From: Mesorhizobium huakuii | Lineage (GTDB): Bacteria; Pseudomonadota; Alphaproteobacteria; Rhizobiales; Rhizobiaceae | NCBI RefSeq assembly: GCF_030160235.1 | Contig: NZ_BSNY01000012.1 | Span: 62,001 to 126,000 of the forward strand | Length of the DNA: 64,000 nucleotides | Direction: 5' to 3' | Shown here: positions 20,254 through 29,888 of the stretch, piece by piece | Layout: the number at the start of each line of letters is the position of its first letter | Numbering within the stretch: position 1 is the first letter of the stretch | The notes under the pieces: model-generated | What the model saw: the letters and a program-made list of their open reading frames with translations, nothing else | Databases searched by the model: none | Told to the model about the DNA's origin: nothing | Translations under genes and position numbers: made by a program

Positions 20254-20976
20254 TCAGGTTCGTTCCTTCAGGCTTTCCCGCACGGCCGCCGCCAATGCGG
20301 CCATTGAGGTGAAGTGGTAGTCCGGCACGGTGAAACGCTCGGGCTCGATCGTGCCGCCATAGCCCTTCTGGGCGTGCCGGCGCTCGATCCAGCAATTGGT
20401 CATGCCAAGTGCCCGGGATATGCCGATGTCGTGGTACTGGCTTTGCGCGACATGCAGTATGTCGTCCTTGCTGTCGCCTCGGGAGGCCACGAAGTCGAAG
20501 ACCTTCTGAAAGAAGGCCGGGTCCGGTTTCTCCGTGCCTGTATCGTCGACGGTGAAGGTGGCGAAAAAGGGCGATCCGAGCTGCTTTTCGAAATGACCGA
20601 GCGCCCAGCGCCGGGCATTGGTCATGGCGATCAGCCTGTGGGATTTGGCAAGCTCGGCCAATGCCGCCGCGCTGTCGGGGAAGCCTTGCCAGCGGCTGGC
20701 CGAATCCCGCAGGCGGACGCCGTATTTTTCCTCAGCCGGCAGGCCGAGCCGCGGCGCGATGACTGTGTAGACACGCACAAGATCGTCGGGGAACAGGCCG
20801 GCATCGGGCATGTAGCGGGCCTGCCGGTAGAGGCTCAGCGCTTCCTCGCCATCGATCGAAACACCGGCCTCTGCGGCAATTTCCGCCAGGCAGGTCGTGA
20901 TGCCACCTTCGAAGTCGATCAGCGTGCCGACGACATCGAAGGTCAAGTATTTGAATTCACTAAAGCCCCTGGCCAA
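20254..20976 (-). CDS. HAD-superfamily hydrolase, haloacid dehalogenase-like
   Basis: This 240-residue enzyme has the nucleophile motif FDVVGTL (Asp14), motif II at AMTNARR, and the Lys/acid motifs in DTGTEKPDPAFFQ and HVAQSQYHDIG. The layout resembles type II 2-haloacid dehalogenases, though the usual FDAYGTL is FDVVGTL here. It is the first gene of the ABC operon, 64 bases ahead of the binding protein. It may act on the imported substrate or its phosphorylated product, but sequence alone does not separate dehalogenase from phosphatase. A paralogue in the same superfamily lies at 23748-24416. Confidence 0.85.
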   Translation of the reverse strand: MARGFSEFKYLTFDVVGTLIDFEGGITTCLAEIAAEAGVSIDGEEALSLYRQARYMPDAGLFPDDLVRVYTVIAPRLGLPAEEKYGVRLRDSASRWQGFPDSAAALAELAKSHRLIAMTNARRWALGHFEKQLGSPFFATFTVDDTGTEKPDPAFFQKVFDFVASRGDSKDDILHVAQSQYHDIGISRALGMTNCWIERRHAQKGYGGTIEPERFTVPDYHFTSMAALAAAVRESLKERT

Positions 20977-21213
20977 GACTGGCTCTCCTCTGCGTTCGGC
21001 CGAATTGCATGTGTTGAACAGAACAAAATTCCGTGCTGTTCGGGGCGTCGGCCCTTTTCGAAGGCCGGGAGATCCAAGCTTTCTGGCCTTGTCTTAACTG
21101 CAGTCTGGCACTTCCCCCGCGCTGGATTCGCCGAAAAGGCGTGAGAGGGCGGCACAAAATTGCGAAATCGTCAGCCCCGGCGATATTTCGAGACACGACA
21201 TATTTCGCCGCCG

Positions 21214-22587
21214 TCATGCCAGAGCCTGGCGGACATCGGGATCGGCCAGCGTCTGGTCGAGCGTCCGGCGTGTACGCTCGATGATCGCATCGACGTCGGC
21301 GTCGGTGCAGCAAAGCGGCGGTGCGTAGCCGAGAACCCCGTTGGCAAAGGCACGGATGATCAGGCCGTTGTCCCAGGCCCTGTCGAAGACCCGCCGTGCC
21401 GGCATCGCCGAAACCGGAAGCGGCGTCTTCTTGTCCTTGTCGACCACCAGCTCGATCGCGGCAAGCATGCCGCGACCGCGTACGTCGCCGACGAGCGGAT
21501 GGTCCCTCAGGCCCTCCAATCCCGCCATCAGCCGGGCACCGGCCTTGATGCCATTGTCCAGAAGGCCGTCTTCGTAAAGCTTCAGCACTTCGAGCGCGAC
21601 GGCGGCGCTGACGGGATGGGCGGAATAGGTATAGCCGTGGCCGACGGCCGAAGCGCCCGCGCCATCGGCGATGACATCGTAGACATGATCGGCCATGAAC
21701 ACGGCGCCCATGGGAACATAACCCGAAGTCAGCCCCTTGGCGGTCGTCATGAAATCGGGGACGATCTCCTCGTCGGTGCAGGCGAACAGCGGTCCGGTGC
21801 GGCCGAAACCGGTGATCACCTCGTCAGCGATGAACAGGATGCCGTACTCCCGGCAGAGTTCGCGCATGGCCTTGATCCAGCCTTTTGGCGGAACGATGAC
21901 GCCGCCCGAGCCCTGTATCGGCTCGGCATAGAAGGCGGCGACCCGCTCAGGCCCGATCGCCTCGATCTTGGCCTTCAGCGCGGCGAGCGATGCGGCGGTG
22001 ATCGCCTTGCCGTCCTCGCCGACCGGGTTGCGATAGGGATAGGGGGAAGGAATCTTGTGCTGCCATTCGAAGGGAATACCGAAACCGGCGTGAAAGGCGG
22101 GGAGCGCGGTCAGGCCCGCGCCGACCACCGACGACCCATGGTAACCCTGTTCGATGGAAATGAACTGGTCGCGTTGCGGCTCGCCTTTGGCATTCCAGTA
22201 GTAGCGGACGAAACGGATCGTGCTGTCGACCGCGTCCGACCCGCCAAGCGTGAAAAAGACGTGATTGAGGTCGCCCGGCGCGCGCTCGGCCAGTTCTGAG
22301 GCGAGCCGAATGGCAGGCTCCGAACCGAGGTCGAAATAGGCGGTGGCGTAGGGAAGCTCGCGCATCTGCCGGGCCGCCGCCTCGACGATGCTGTCATGGC
22401 CGTAGCCGGCGTTGACGCACCACAGCCCGGCGAAGCCGTCGACGAGTTGCCGCCCAGACGCCTCGGTAACGGTCGCGCCCTTCGCCGATTTCAAGACACG
22501 GACGCCAAGCGCCTCATGGCCACGATAGGAGGCGACCGGATGGATGAGATGGGCGCGGTCGAGTTCGATCAGCGAATTGGCGAGCAT
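21214..22587 (-). CDS. Class III aminotransferase (omega-amino acid/polyamine type)
   Basis: The 457-residue PLP enzyme has the class III landmarks YHGSS (around 149), IADEVITGFGRTG (Asp255) and TTAKGLTSGYVPMG with the Schiff-base Lys284. The N-terminal HPVASYRGHEALGV is typical of aspartate-aminotransferase-family enzymes near PuuB-like oxidases. It would move the terminal amino group of a diamine or omega-amino acid to pyruvate or 2-oxoglutarate, giving an aldehyde for GabD-like enzymes. A textbook Shine-Dalgarno (TAGGAGGAT) precedes ATG 22587. It lies 10 bases downstream of the GNAT gene, forming a two-gene operon. Confidence 0.92.
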   Translation of the reverse strand: MLANSLIELDRAHLIHPVASYRGHEALGVRVLKSAKGATVTEASGRQLVDGFAGLWCVNAGYGHDSIVEAAARQMRELPYATAYFDLGSEPAIRLASELAERAPGDLNHVFFTLGGSDAVDSTIRFVRYYWNAKGEPQRDQFISIEQGYHGSSVVGAGLTALPAFHAGFGIPFEWQHKIPSPYPYRNPVGEDGKAITAASLAALKAKIEAIGPERVAAFYAEPIQGSGGVIVPPKGWIKAMRELCREYGILFIADEVITGFGRTGPLFACTDEEIVPDFMTTAKGLTSGYVPMGAVFMADHVYDVIADGAGASAVGHGYTYSAHPVSAAVALEVLKLYEDGLLDNGIKAGARLMAGLEGLRDHPLVGDVRGRGMLAAIELVVDKDKKTPLPVSAMPARRVFDRAWDNGLIIRAFANGVLGYAPPLCCTDADVDAIIERTRRTLDQTLADPDVRQALA

Positions 22588-22597
22588 TGTTATCCTC

Positions 22598-23437
22598 CTA
22601 GCCGAGCGCCTGGTTGGCGAGGGCGTAAACTTTCGGCCTGATCTGGTCCGCGCCCGTCTTGGGTGGACGGTCCATGGCCACACCGCCGCCGACGTGGGTG
22701 AGGCCGATTTCCTCGAGCCAGTTGGCGATGCCGGTCACGCTGCCGGTATCCACGCGCAGGAAGGCGCCGGGACGCGGCGCGGCAAAGAAGCCGATAAGGG
22801 CCTTCGCCTCGGCTGCGCTTTCCGCGATGACCGGACCGATCACCTCGCCGCGCCCGAACGGGCGGATCGCGGCATAGGCCTCGATGGCGCCGTTGCGACG
22901 GATGACCGCGAGCTGGCCGCGCTCCGCCAGCGCGTCGATCAGGGCCTCGCGGTCGGCGCCATATGCGTCGCGGTCCAGCGCCTTGATGTCAGGCAGATCG
23001 TCAGGACCGGCTGCTTCCACGCCATCGGGCGCGCCAAGCGCCGCGACCTGGCCCTGGTGCTGCAGGATGGTGCCGGAAGGCACGAAGCCCAGTTTCTCAT
23101 AGAGAGGCATGCCGTCAGCCGTCGCGACGAGCCGCAGTGGACGGTTGCCGGCCAAGGCGAAGGCCTGATCCATGAGCCGGCGCCCAAGCCCCTTGCCCCG
23201 CGCGTTCCTGTCGACGATCACCATGTTGATCATCGCGCAATCCATGCCGTAGGGCGTGACCAGGATGGTTCCGGCGACGCGGCCCTGACCGTCGAGCGCG
23301 ACCGCGCCGCTCGAAAGCTGCAGCGCCATCTGCCAGTCCTGCGGGCGATGCGGCCAACTCTCCTGGCGAGAAAGCGCCACGGCGCCCTCGATATGGTGCG
23401 GCCCGAAGGCCTGGAGTTCGATCTCGCCCTGCGGCAT
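22598..23437 (-). CDS. GNAT-family N-acetyltransferase, two-domain (paralogue 1)
   Basis: The protein has 279 residues. The N-terminal GNAT domain shows the acetyl-CoA loop NARGKGLGRRLMD and then YEKLGFVPSG. The second half resembles a degenerate GNAT domain and carries RPFGRGEVIGPVIAES and the C-terminal YALANQALG. The ATG at 23437 is supported by GGAAGGAT. It is the first gene of the operon with the aminotransferase, so it may acetylate an amine intermediate. The same architecture and tail motifs recur at 32564-33466, which makes the two proteins paralogues. Confidence 0.85.
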   Translation of the reverse strand: MPQGEIELQAFGPHHIEGAVALSRQESWPHRPQDWQMALQLSSGAVALDGQGRVAGTILVTPYGMDCAMINMVIVDRNARGKGLGRRLMDQAFALAGNRPLRLVATADGMPLYEKLGFVPSGTILQHQGQVAALGAPDGVEAAGPDDLPDIKALDRDAYGADREALIDALAERGQLAVIRRNGAIEAYAAIRPFGRGEVIGPVIAESAAEAKALIGFFAAPRPGAFLRVDTGSVTGIANWLEEIGLTHVGGGVAMDRPPKTGADQIRPKVYALANQALG

Positions 23438-23747
23438 GAGGCATCCTTCCGTCTGATGCCAAGTTTCGACCATCAGCGCGCAGCAGATCGTCTGAAGGCC
23501 CTGGCTTCGGCAGTATCTTTCGCCGTAGCGCAGGCGGTGCGCCGCATCTTGTGCTGGCGGCGGAGGTGCCTCACGCCGCGGACGGCACCGCAACCGGCAC
23601 GCCAGATGCTACAGCGTGCCAAACCGGACGGCGGATACGGAACTTTCTGCTTTCGGGAGGGCGATTTCGGTCAAGTGGGCCGCTGCCTGCCGTCCTATGA
23701 TGAAATACATCCCAACGCGGATGTGCTTCCACCGGAGATCGACTGCC
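23438..23747. other. Divergent intergenic region between GNAT and HAD genes
   Basis: About 310 bases separate two divergent transcription units (GNAT-aminotransferase and HAD-oxidase). The region must contain both promoters. Only the two ribosome-binding sites were recognised (GGAAGGAT for the minus gene, CCGGAGAT for the plus gene). I see no gene, clear dyad or hairpin in it. Confidence 0.5.
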
Positions 23748-24416
23748 ATGGCTTCCTTCAGGCCCAAATACATCACCTTCGACTGCTACGGCACGTTGAC
23801 CCATTTCCAGATGGCGGAAGCGGCGCGCGACCTCTACGGCAGCCGGCTCGACGAACCGCGCATGCAGGAGTTCATCAAGAACTTCGCGGCGTATCGGCTC
23901 GACGAGATCATGGGCGACTGGAAGCCCTATGCCGACGTCGTCCACAACGCGCTCGATCGCTCCTGCAAGCGCAACGGCGTCGCCTTCAGCGCCGACGACG
24001 CCAGGATGGTCTATGAGCGCGTTCCGACCTGGGGGCCTCACGCGGACGTTCCGGCCGGCCTGGCGAAGGTGGCCAAGGAGATTCCTCTGGTCATCCTGTC
24101 CAACGCCATGAACGCGCAGATCATGTCCAATGTCGAGAAACTCGGCGCGCCCTTCCATGCCGTCTACACCGCCGAGCAGGCGCAAGCCTACAAGCCCCGC
24201 TTCCAGGCTTTCGAATACATGTTCGACAGATTGGGCTGCGGTCCGGAAGATATCCTTCACTGCTCGTCTTCGTTCCGCTACGACCTGATGTCGGCGCACG
24301 ATCTCGGCATCAAGAACAAGGTCTGGGTCAATCGCGGCCATGAACCGGCCAACCCGTACTACGGCTATGTCGAGATCGCTGATATTTCCGGTCTCGCGAG
24401 CGTGGTTGGACTCTGA
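23748..24416 (+). CDS. Type II haloacid dehalogenase-like HAD hydrolase
   Basis: This 222-residue protein has the classical nucleophile motif ITFDCYGTLTHF (Asp12), the motif ILSNAMN, and later KPRFQAFEYMFDRLG and HCSSSFRYDL, as in L-2-haloacid dehalogenases. The ATG at 23748 follows CCGGAGAT. The stop is 16 bases before the PuuB-like oxidase, so the two share an operon. Its part in amine catabolism is not evident. HADs of this subgroup are often annotated as dehalogenases without biochemical proof. Confidence 0.87.
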   Translation: MASFRPKYITFDCYGTLTHFQMAEAARDLYGSRLDEPRMQEFIKNFAAYRLDEIMGDWKPYADVVHNALDRSCKRNGVAFSADDARMVYERVPTWGPHADVPAGLAKVAKEIPLVILSNAMNAQIMSNVEKLGAPFHAVYTAEQAQAYKPRFQAFEYMFDRLGCGPEDILHCSSSFRYDLMSAHDLGIKNKVWVNRGHEPANPYYGYVEIADISGLASVVGL

Positions 24417-24432
24417 AACAGGCGGATTGCCG

Positions 24433-25707
24433 ATGAAGCTGGTCTCCTACTGGCACGACACCGCCCCGATGTTTTCCGGCGGGGCTCAAGGCCCCGTCGA
24501 AGGGCACTACGATGCCGCCATCATCGGCGGCGGCTTCACCGGCCTCGCCGCCGCGCGCCAGCTGGCGAAGGCCGGTGCCAAGGTGGCGGTTCTGGAGGCG
24601 CAGCGTGTGGGCTGGGGCGCATCCGGCCGCAATGGCGGACACCTCAACAACGGTCTTGCCCACAGCTATCTCTCAGCCAAGGCGGAGCTCGGCAAGGAGC
24701 GCGCAATCGCGCTCTACCGGGCGCTCGACGACTCCGTCGACACCATCGAGGCGCTGGTCGCCGAAGAGGGCATCGACTGCAATTTCCGCCGCGCCGGCAA
24801 ACTGAAGCTCGCCTCCAAGCCGCAGCATTTCGAAGCGATCAGACGCAACTTCGAAGCCATCCATGCGGAGGTGGATCCGGACACGGCGCTGTTGTCGGCG
24901 GCCGACCTCAAATCCGAGATCGGCTCGCCCTTCCATGGCGCGATGTTGTCGAAGAAGAGCGCCATGATGCATATGGGTCGCTACGTGACGGGTCTTGCCA
25001 CCGCCGCCACCCGTCATGGCGCCGTCATCCATGAAAACACGGTGGTAACGGATCGCAAGCAGGTCGGCTGCAGGCATGAGCTGACTACTTCGCGTGGCGG
25101 CATCAGCGCCGACAATGTGCTGGTGGCGACCGGCGCCTACACCACGCCTGACTTCAGCTATTTCCGCCGCAGGATCATTTCCGTCGGCAGCTTCATCATC
25201 GCCACGCGGCCGCTAAGCGACGCCGAGATCACTGCCACCATGCCCGGCAACCGGACATGCGTGACCTCGATGAACATCGGCAACTACTTCCGGCTCTCGC
25301 CGGACAATCGCCTGATCTTCGGCGGCCGCGCACGCTTTTCGGCGACATCGGACCAGCGCTCCGACGCCAGGAGCGGACAGATCTTGCGGGCGGGCCTCGC
25401 GGCGATCTTTTCGCAGCTCGCCAAGGTCGAGATCGACTATTGCTGGGGCGGACTGGTCGACATGACCAAGGACCGCTTTCCGCGCGCCGGTTACCAGGAC
25501 GGTGTCTGGTACGCGATGGGCTATTCCGGCCACGGCGCGCAGCTTTCCACCCATCTCGGCATGATCCTGGCCGATGCCATGGTCGGACGCGAGGACCGCA
25601 ATCCGCTCAAGGGGCTCGAATGGCCATCCATTCCCGGCTATTCCGGCAAACCCTGGTTCCTGCCGATGGTCGGCCTCTACTACAAGGCGCTCGACCGGAT
25701 TCAGTGA
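24433..25707 (+). CDS. FAD-dependent oxidoreductase, PuuB-like
   Basis: This 424-residue flavoenzyme has the FAD motif AAIIGGGFTGLAAARQLAKA preceded by SYWHDTAP, a feature of gamma-glutamylputrescine oxidase relatives. GWGASGRNGGHLN follows, and the C-terminal signature MGYSGHGAQLSTHLG closes the fold. It would oxidise a primary or glutamylated amine to an aldehyde and hydrogen peroxide or reduced carrier. The neighbouring aminotransferase and semialdehyde dehydrogenase fit polyamine or related amine breakdown. No glutamyl-polyamine synthetase gene (puuA) is in the window, so the substrate stays open. Confidence 0.88.
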   Translation: MKLVSYWHDTAPMFSGGAQGPVEGHYDAAIIGGGFTGLAAARQLAKAGAKVAVLEAQRVGWGASGRNGGHLNNGLAHSYLSAKAELGKERAIALYRALDDSVDTIEALVAEEGIDCNFRRAGKLKLASKPQHFEAIRRNFEAIHAEVDPDTALLSAADLKSEIGSPFHGAMLSKKSAMMHMGRYVTGLATAATRHGAVIHENTVVTDRKQVGCRHELTTSRGGISADNVLVATGAYTTPDFSYFRRRIISVGSFIIATRPLSDAEITATMPGNRTCVTSMNIGNYFRLSPDNRLIFGGRARFSATSDQRSDARSGQILRAGLAAIFSQLAKVEIDYCWGGLVDMTKDRFPRAGYQDGVWYAMGYSGHGAQLSTHLGMILADAMVGREDRNPLKGLEWPSIPGYSGKPWFLPMVGLYYKALDRIQ

Positions 25708-25746
25708 TCGCGGCTCCGGCCCGGTCGGGGCTTCAGCGAAATTGCC

Positions 25747-27204
25747 TCACCCTAGCCCACCCATGTGGAAGCTTTTCATCTCGAGATATTCCTCGATGCC
25801 GGCCTGCGCGCCCTCGCGGCCGAGGCCGGACAGCTTGACGCCGCCGAAGGGAGCCACCTCCATCGAGACCGAGCCGGTGTTCAAGCCCACCATGCCGAAC
25901 TCCAGCGCCTCGCCGACGCGCCAGGCGCGTTTCAAATTCTCGGTGTAGAAGTAAGAGGCAAGCCCGTAGGGCGTGCCATTGGCCAGCGCGATCGCTTCCT
26001 CTTCCGTTTCGAAACGGAAAAGCGGCGCGACCGGGCCGAACGTCTCTTCGCCGGCGAGTTGCATGTCCGTTGTGGCGCCGCTCAGCACCATAGGCGCGAC
26101 GTACTGACGACCCTCCGGCAGGACCGGTTTCTCGGTGATGATCGCAGCACCCTTGGCGAGCGCGTCCTCGACGTGGCGGTTGATCTTCTCGATCGCCGCC
26201 ATGTTGATCATCGGCCCGATGGCGACGCCGGGCTGGGTGCCAGGTCCGATCGTCAAGGCGTTGACGCGGGCGGAAAGTTTGGCGGCGAAGGTTTCATAGA
26301 CCCCGGCCTGGACGAGGATCCGATTGGCGCAGACGCAGGTCTGGCCGCCATTGCGGAACTTCGAGACAAGCGCGCCCTCGACGGCAAGGTCGAGGTCGGC
26401 GTCGTCGAAGATGATGAAGGGCGCGTTGCCGCCGAGCTCCAGGCTGAGCCGCTTCACGCTGTCGGCCGCGCCGCGCATCAGCAGCGAGCCGACGCGCGTC
26501 GAGCCGGTGAAGGAGATCTTGCGCACCGTCTCGTTCGCCATGATCTCGCTGCCGATCTCCGCGGGCATGCCGGTGACGATGTTGATGACGCCGGCAGGGA
26601 TGCCAGCCTGTTCGGCAAGCACGCCGAGCGCCAGCGCCGAATAGGGCGTGAACTCGGATGGCTTGATCACCACAGTGCAGCCCGCGGCCAGCGCCGGCGC
26701 GACCTTGCGGGTGATCATCGCATTGGGAAAATTCCACGGCGTGATGATGCCGCACACGCCGACCGGCTCCTTCAGCACGATGATGCGGCGGTCTTGCGTC
26801 GGCGAGGGGATGGTGTGGCCGTTGATGCGGCGCGCTTCCTCCGCGAACCATTTGACGAAGGACGCGCCATAGCGGATCTCGCCTTTGGCCTCGTCCAGCG
26901 GCTTGCCCTGTTCAGTCGTCAGGATCAGCGCGAGATCGTCAAGATGCGTAAGCATCAGGCCGTGCCAGGCTTCGAGGAGGCCGGCGCGCTCGGCGTTGGT
27001 TTTCTTCTTCCAGTCGCCATAGGCGGACGCCGCGGCGTCTATGGCCGCGCGGGTGTCGGAGCCGGCCATGTCCGGTACGGTGCCGATGGCAGCCTGGGTG
27101 GCCGGATCGACGACATCGACCGTCCTGCCGGAGCCGGCAGCGACCCATTCACCGCCAATCAGGCCGGCTTCGCGGAAGAGATTTTTGTCTTTCAGGTTTT
27201 TCAT
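25747..27204 (-). CDS. gabD: NAD(P)-dependent succinate-semialdehyde dehydrogenase
   Basis: The 485-residue aldehyde dehydrogenase has the general base Glu256 in LELGGNAPF and the catalytic Cys290 in GGQTCVCANR. Further GabD hallmarks are ITPWNFPNAMITRK and SFTGSTRVG. Length and motifs match GabD, which oxidises succinate semialdehyde to succinate. It is the last gene of a six-gene minus-strand operon, 17 bases after the tartrate-dehydrogenase-like gene. It is convergent with the PuuB-like gene. Related semialdehydes such as glutarate semialdehyde are possible substrates. Confidence 0.9.
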   Translation of the reverse strand: MKNLKDKNLFREAGLIGGEWVAAGSGRTVDVVDPATQAAIGTVPDMAGSDTRAAIDAAASAYGDWKKKTNAERAGLLEAWHGLMLTHLDDLALILTTEQGKPLDEAKGEIRYGASFVKWFAEEARRINGHTIPSPTQDRRIIVLKEPVGVCGIITPWNFPNAMITRKVAPALAAGCTVVIKPSEFTPYSALALGVLAEQAGIPAGVINIVTGMPAEIGSEIMANETVRKISFTGSTRVGSLLMRGAADSVKRLSLELGGNAPFIIFDDADLDLAVEGALVSKFRNGGQTCVCANRILVQAGVYETFAAKLSARVNALTIGPGTQPGVAIGPMINMAAIEKINRHVEDALAKGAAIITEKPVLPEGRQYVAPMVLSGATTDMQLAGEETFGPVAPLFRFETEEEAIALANGTPYGLASYFYTENLKRAWRVGEALEFGMVGLNTGSVSMEVAPFGGVKLSGLGREGAQAGIEEYLEMKSFHMGGLG

Positions 27205-27221
27205 CGAAACCGACCTTGCAA

Positions 27222-28271
27222 TCAGGTGAGCGCCGCGACGACAGCGGCCGTGATGGCCTCCGTGCGGTCCTTGCCGGGAATGGTGCCTATGCCTCTGGCG
27301 GTTGCGGCCTCGACCGCCTTCATGACGCGGCCGGCTGCGGCCTTTTCGCCGAGATGATCGAGCATCATGGCGCCGGACCAGATGGTGGCGATCGGATTGG
27401 CGATGCCGAGATGCGCGATGTCGGGTGCCGAGCCATGCACCGGCTCGAACATGGATGGCGCCGAGCGATCGGGATTGATGTTGGCCGAGGCGGCGTGACC
27501 GAGCCCGCCCTGGATTGCCGCGCCGATGTCGGTGAGGATATCGCCGAACAGGTTGGAGGCGACGACCACGTCGAGGCTCTCCGGCGCCATGATCATGCGC
27601 GCTGCGAGCGCATCGACATGATAGCTGGTCACTTCTACGTCAGGGTAATCCGCAGCCAGCTTGCGGGTGATCTCGTCCCAGAACACCATCGAGTATTTCT
27701 GCGCGTTGGACTTGGTGACGGAAGCCAGCTTGCCGTTCCGTGTCCGCGCCTGCTCGAAGCCGAAGCGCAGGATGCGCTCGACGCCGGCGCGGGTGAAGAT
27801 CGAGGTCTCAACCGCAACCTCGTCAAGCGTGCCCTGATGCACGCGCCCGCCGGCGCCCGAATATTCGCCTTCGGTGTTCTCTCGGATGCACAATATGTCG
27901 AAACCTTCCGCCCGCAGCGGCCCTGTCACGCCCGGCAGCAGCCGGTGCGGCCGGATGTTGGCGTATTGCACGAATGCCTTGCGGATCGGCAGCAGCAGGC
28001 CGTGCAGCGAAACGGAATCCGGCACCTCCGCCGGCCAGCCGACGGCGCCGAGAAGGATGGCGTCGAAGCCGCGCAAGGTCTCGATGCCGTCTTCCGGCAT
28101 CATGCGGCCGGTCTCCTTGAAGAAACGGCAGGACCAGGGGAACTCGGTGCCCGTCAAGGCAAAGCCGGAGTGGCTGGCGGCCGTTTCCATCACCGTCCAT
28201 GCGGCGGCGGTCACGTCGCGGCCAATGCCGTCACCAGGGATCAGGGCGATCGAATAGGACTTCATCGGCAT
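27222..28271 (-). CDS. Tartrate / D-malate dehydrogenase-like (isopropylmalate DH family)
   Basis: This 349-residue protein begins with the decarboxylating-dehydrogenase motif IALIPGDGIGRDV and carries SVTKSNAQKYSMVFWDE and NLFGDILTDIGAAIQGGLG, which bind metal and substrate. NAD-site residues lie near HGSAPDIAHLGIANP. The pattern agrees with tartrate dehydrogenase/D-malate dehydrogenase rather than LeuB. The reaction would be NAD-dependent oxidative decarboxylation of a 2-hydroxy diacid. The start could also be the next Met, six bases downstream. It sits four bases after the upstream ALDH gene. Confidence 0.85.
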   Translation of the reverse strand: MPMKSYSIALIPGDGIGRDVTAAAWTVMETAASHSGFALTGTEFPWSCRFFKETGRMMPEDGIETLRGFDAILLGAVGWPAEVPDSVSLHGLLLPIRKAFVQYANIRPHRLLPGVTGPLRAEGFDILCIRENTEGEYSGAGGRVHQGTLDEVAVETSIFTRAGVERILRFGFEQARTRNGKLASVTKSNAQKYSMVFWDEITRKLAADYPDVEVTSYHVDALAARMIMAPESLDVVVASNLFGDILTDIGAAIQGGLGHAASANINPDRSAPSMFEPVHGSAPDIAHLGIANPIATIWSGAMMLDHLGEKAAAGRVMKAVEAATARGIGTIPGKDRTEAITAAVVAALT

Positions 28272-28275
28272 CTCT

Positions 28276-29739
28276 CTAGAGGCTGATCAGGACGCTCTTG
28301 GTCCTGCGGTTGGCGAGATAGGCCTCGCGGCCGAGGTCCTTGCCGATGCCGGAGCGCTTGTAGCCGCCGGTCGGCAGGATATGGTCGCGCGAGCGGCTGT
28401 AGCGGTTGACCCAGACGGTGCCCGCTTCAAGCTTGCGCGCGAAGCGGATGGTGCGGGACAGGTCTGACGTGAACAGGCCGGAAGCCAGTCCGTAGCTCGG
28501 GTGGCTGGACAGCGCCAGCGCCTCCTCCTCGGTCTCGAAGGCCTGGACGGTCAGGACCGGGCCAAAGATTTCCTCGACGATCGCCGGATTGGCCTGGTCG
28601 ACATCTGCGATCAGCGTCGGTTCGTAGAAATAGCCTGGGCTATCCATGACGCCGCCGCCGGTCAGGCATTCGCCGCCGGCCTCGATCGCGGCGCGCACGA
28701 TGCCGTCGACACGCGCCCGCTGCCGTTCCGAGATTATGGGCGAATACTGCGTCGCCTCGTCCCAGGTCGGGCCGGGCCGTACCGCCTTCATCTTCTCCAG
28801 GATCGCGGCCGTCAGCCTGTCGGCCACACTCTTCTCGACAATCAGGCGCGTGCCGGCCACACAGGCCTGGCCGGCGTTGAAGGTGACACTGCCGGCAATC
28901 GCGGTCGCCGCCTTGTCCAGATCGGCATCGGCAAAGACGATCTGCGGGCTCTTGCCGCCAAGTTCCAGCGTCATCGGCTTGACGCCGGTGCGAGCGACGT
29001 TTTCCATGATGGCAGAACCGGCGCGGGTCGAGCCGGTGAAGCTGACCTTGGCGATCTCGGGATGGCCGGTCAGCGCCGTTCCAGTCGTCGAGCCGTCTCC
29101 CAGGACCACGTTTATAAGCCCAGCCGGCAAGCCTGCCTTCACGGCGAGTTGTGCCATGTAGACTGCCGAAAAGGGCGTCATTTCCGACGGCTTCAGCACG
29201 ACCGCATTGCCCGCGGCCAGCGCCGGACCAAGCTTCCACCCGGCCATCGAGATGGGGAAGTTCCAAGGCGTGATCGCGCCGACCACGCCATAGGGCTCGC
29301 TCATGATCATGCCGAGAGTGGCGTCGTCGGTCGGCACCAGTTCGCTGCCTTCCTTGTCGGCGAATTCGGCGAAGAAGCAGATCTGCTCGGCGGTGATGGC
29401 GATGTCGCCGGCGACGAGCTGGCCGACGGGCCGTGTCGAGCACAGCGCCTCGATTTTTGCCAGCGTTTCCGCTTCCGCCTCGATCAGGTCGGCCCAGGCC
29501 TGGAGTGCCTTCGTCCGTTCGCGTGGCCGAACGTTGCCCCAGTTGCTGGCCTTCAGCGCCGCCTTGGCGCTTGCCACTGCACAGTCGATCACCTCTGGGC
29601 CTGCGATCGGACAGGCGGTGTATGCCTTGCCATCCGACGGGCGGCGCATCTCGATCGCACCCTCGGCCGCGATCATCTCCCCGCCAATGAAATGGCCGAC
29701 GGGAAGGGAGACGGTATCCGGGTGGAAGCTCAGGCCCAT
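28276..29739 (-). CDS. NAD-dependent aldehyde dehydrogenase
   Basis: This 487-residue class 1/2-type ALDH has catalytic Glu259 (TLELGGKSP) and Cys293 (FNAGQACVAG), with the cofactor-site sequence ITPWNFPISMAGWK. The C-terminal KRSGIGKDLGREA is typical of betaine- or aminobutyraldehyde-type enzymes. It differs clearly from the GabD-like protein in the same operon, so the two probably handle different aldehydes. It is followed at once by the tartrate-dehydrogenase-like gene (gap of four bases). Confidence 0.9.
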   Translation of the reverse strand: MGLSFHPDTVSLPVGHFIGGEMIAAEGAIEMRRPSDGKAYTACPIAGPEVIDCAVASAKAALKASNWGNVRPRERTKALQAWADLIEAEAETLAKIEALCSTRPVGQLVAGDIAITAEQICFFAEFADKEGSELVPTDDATLGMIMSEPYGVVGAITPWNFPISMAGWKLGPALAAGNAVVLKPSEMTPFSAVYMAQLAVKAGLPAGLINVVLGDGSTTGTALTGHPEIAKVSFTGSTRAGSAIMENVARTGVKPMTLELGGKSPQIVFADADLDKAATAIAGSVTFNAGQACVAGTRLIVEKSVADRLTAAILEKMKAVRPGPTWDEATQYSPIISERQRARVDGIVRAAIEAGGECLTGGGVMDSPGYFYEPTLIADVDQANPAIVEEIFGPVLTVQAFETEEEALALSSHPSYGLASGLFTSDLSRTIRFARKLEAGTVWVNRYSRSRDHILPTGGYKRSGIGKDLGREAYLANRRTKSVLISL

Positions 29740-29888
29740 GGGCGCCTACTTTCAGCTGTTCTGGACGAACCTAGCGCGGGCACGAGCGCAGCATGCGCCG
29801 TTCGGCGATCGGTCGCGGATGATTGTTGCGTGCTGGCAATGAAGGACGGCAAAATCTGTTGCGGAGGCCAGGGCCTCAGGGGGAGCCA

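Noticed and set aside
25765-27357. Long plus-strand open frame opposite gabD
   Set aside because: GabD has both catalytic residues and full length. The antisense product is compositionally biased and runs past the gene without its own start signals.
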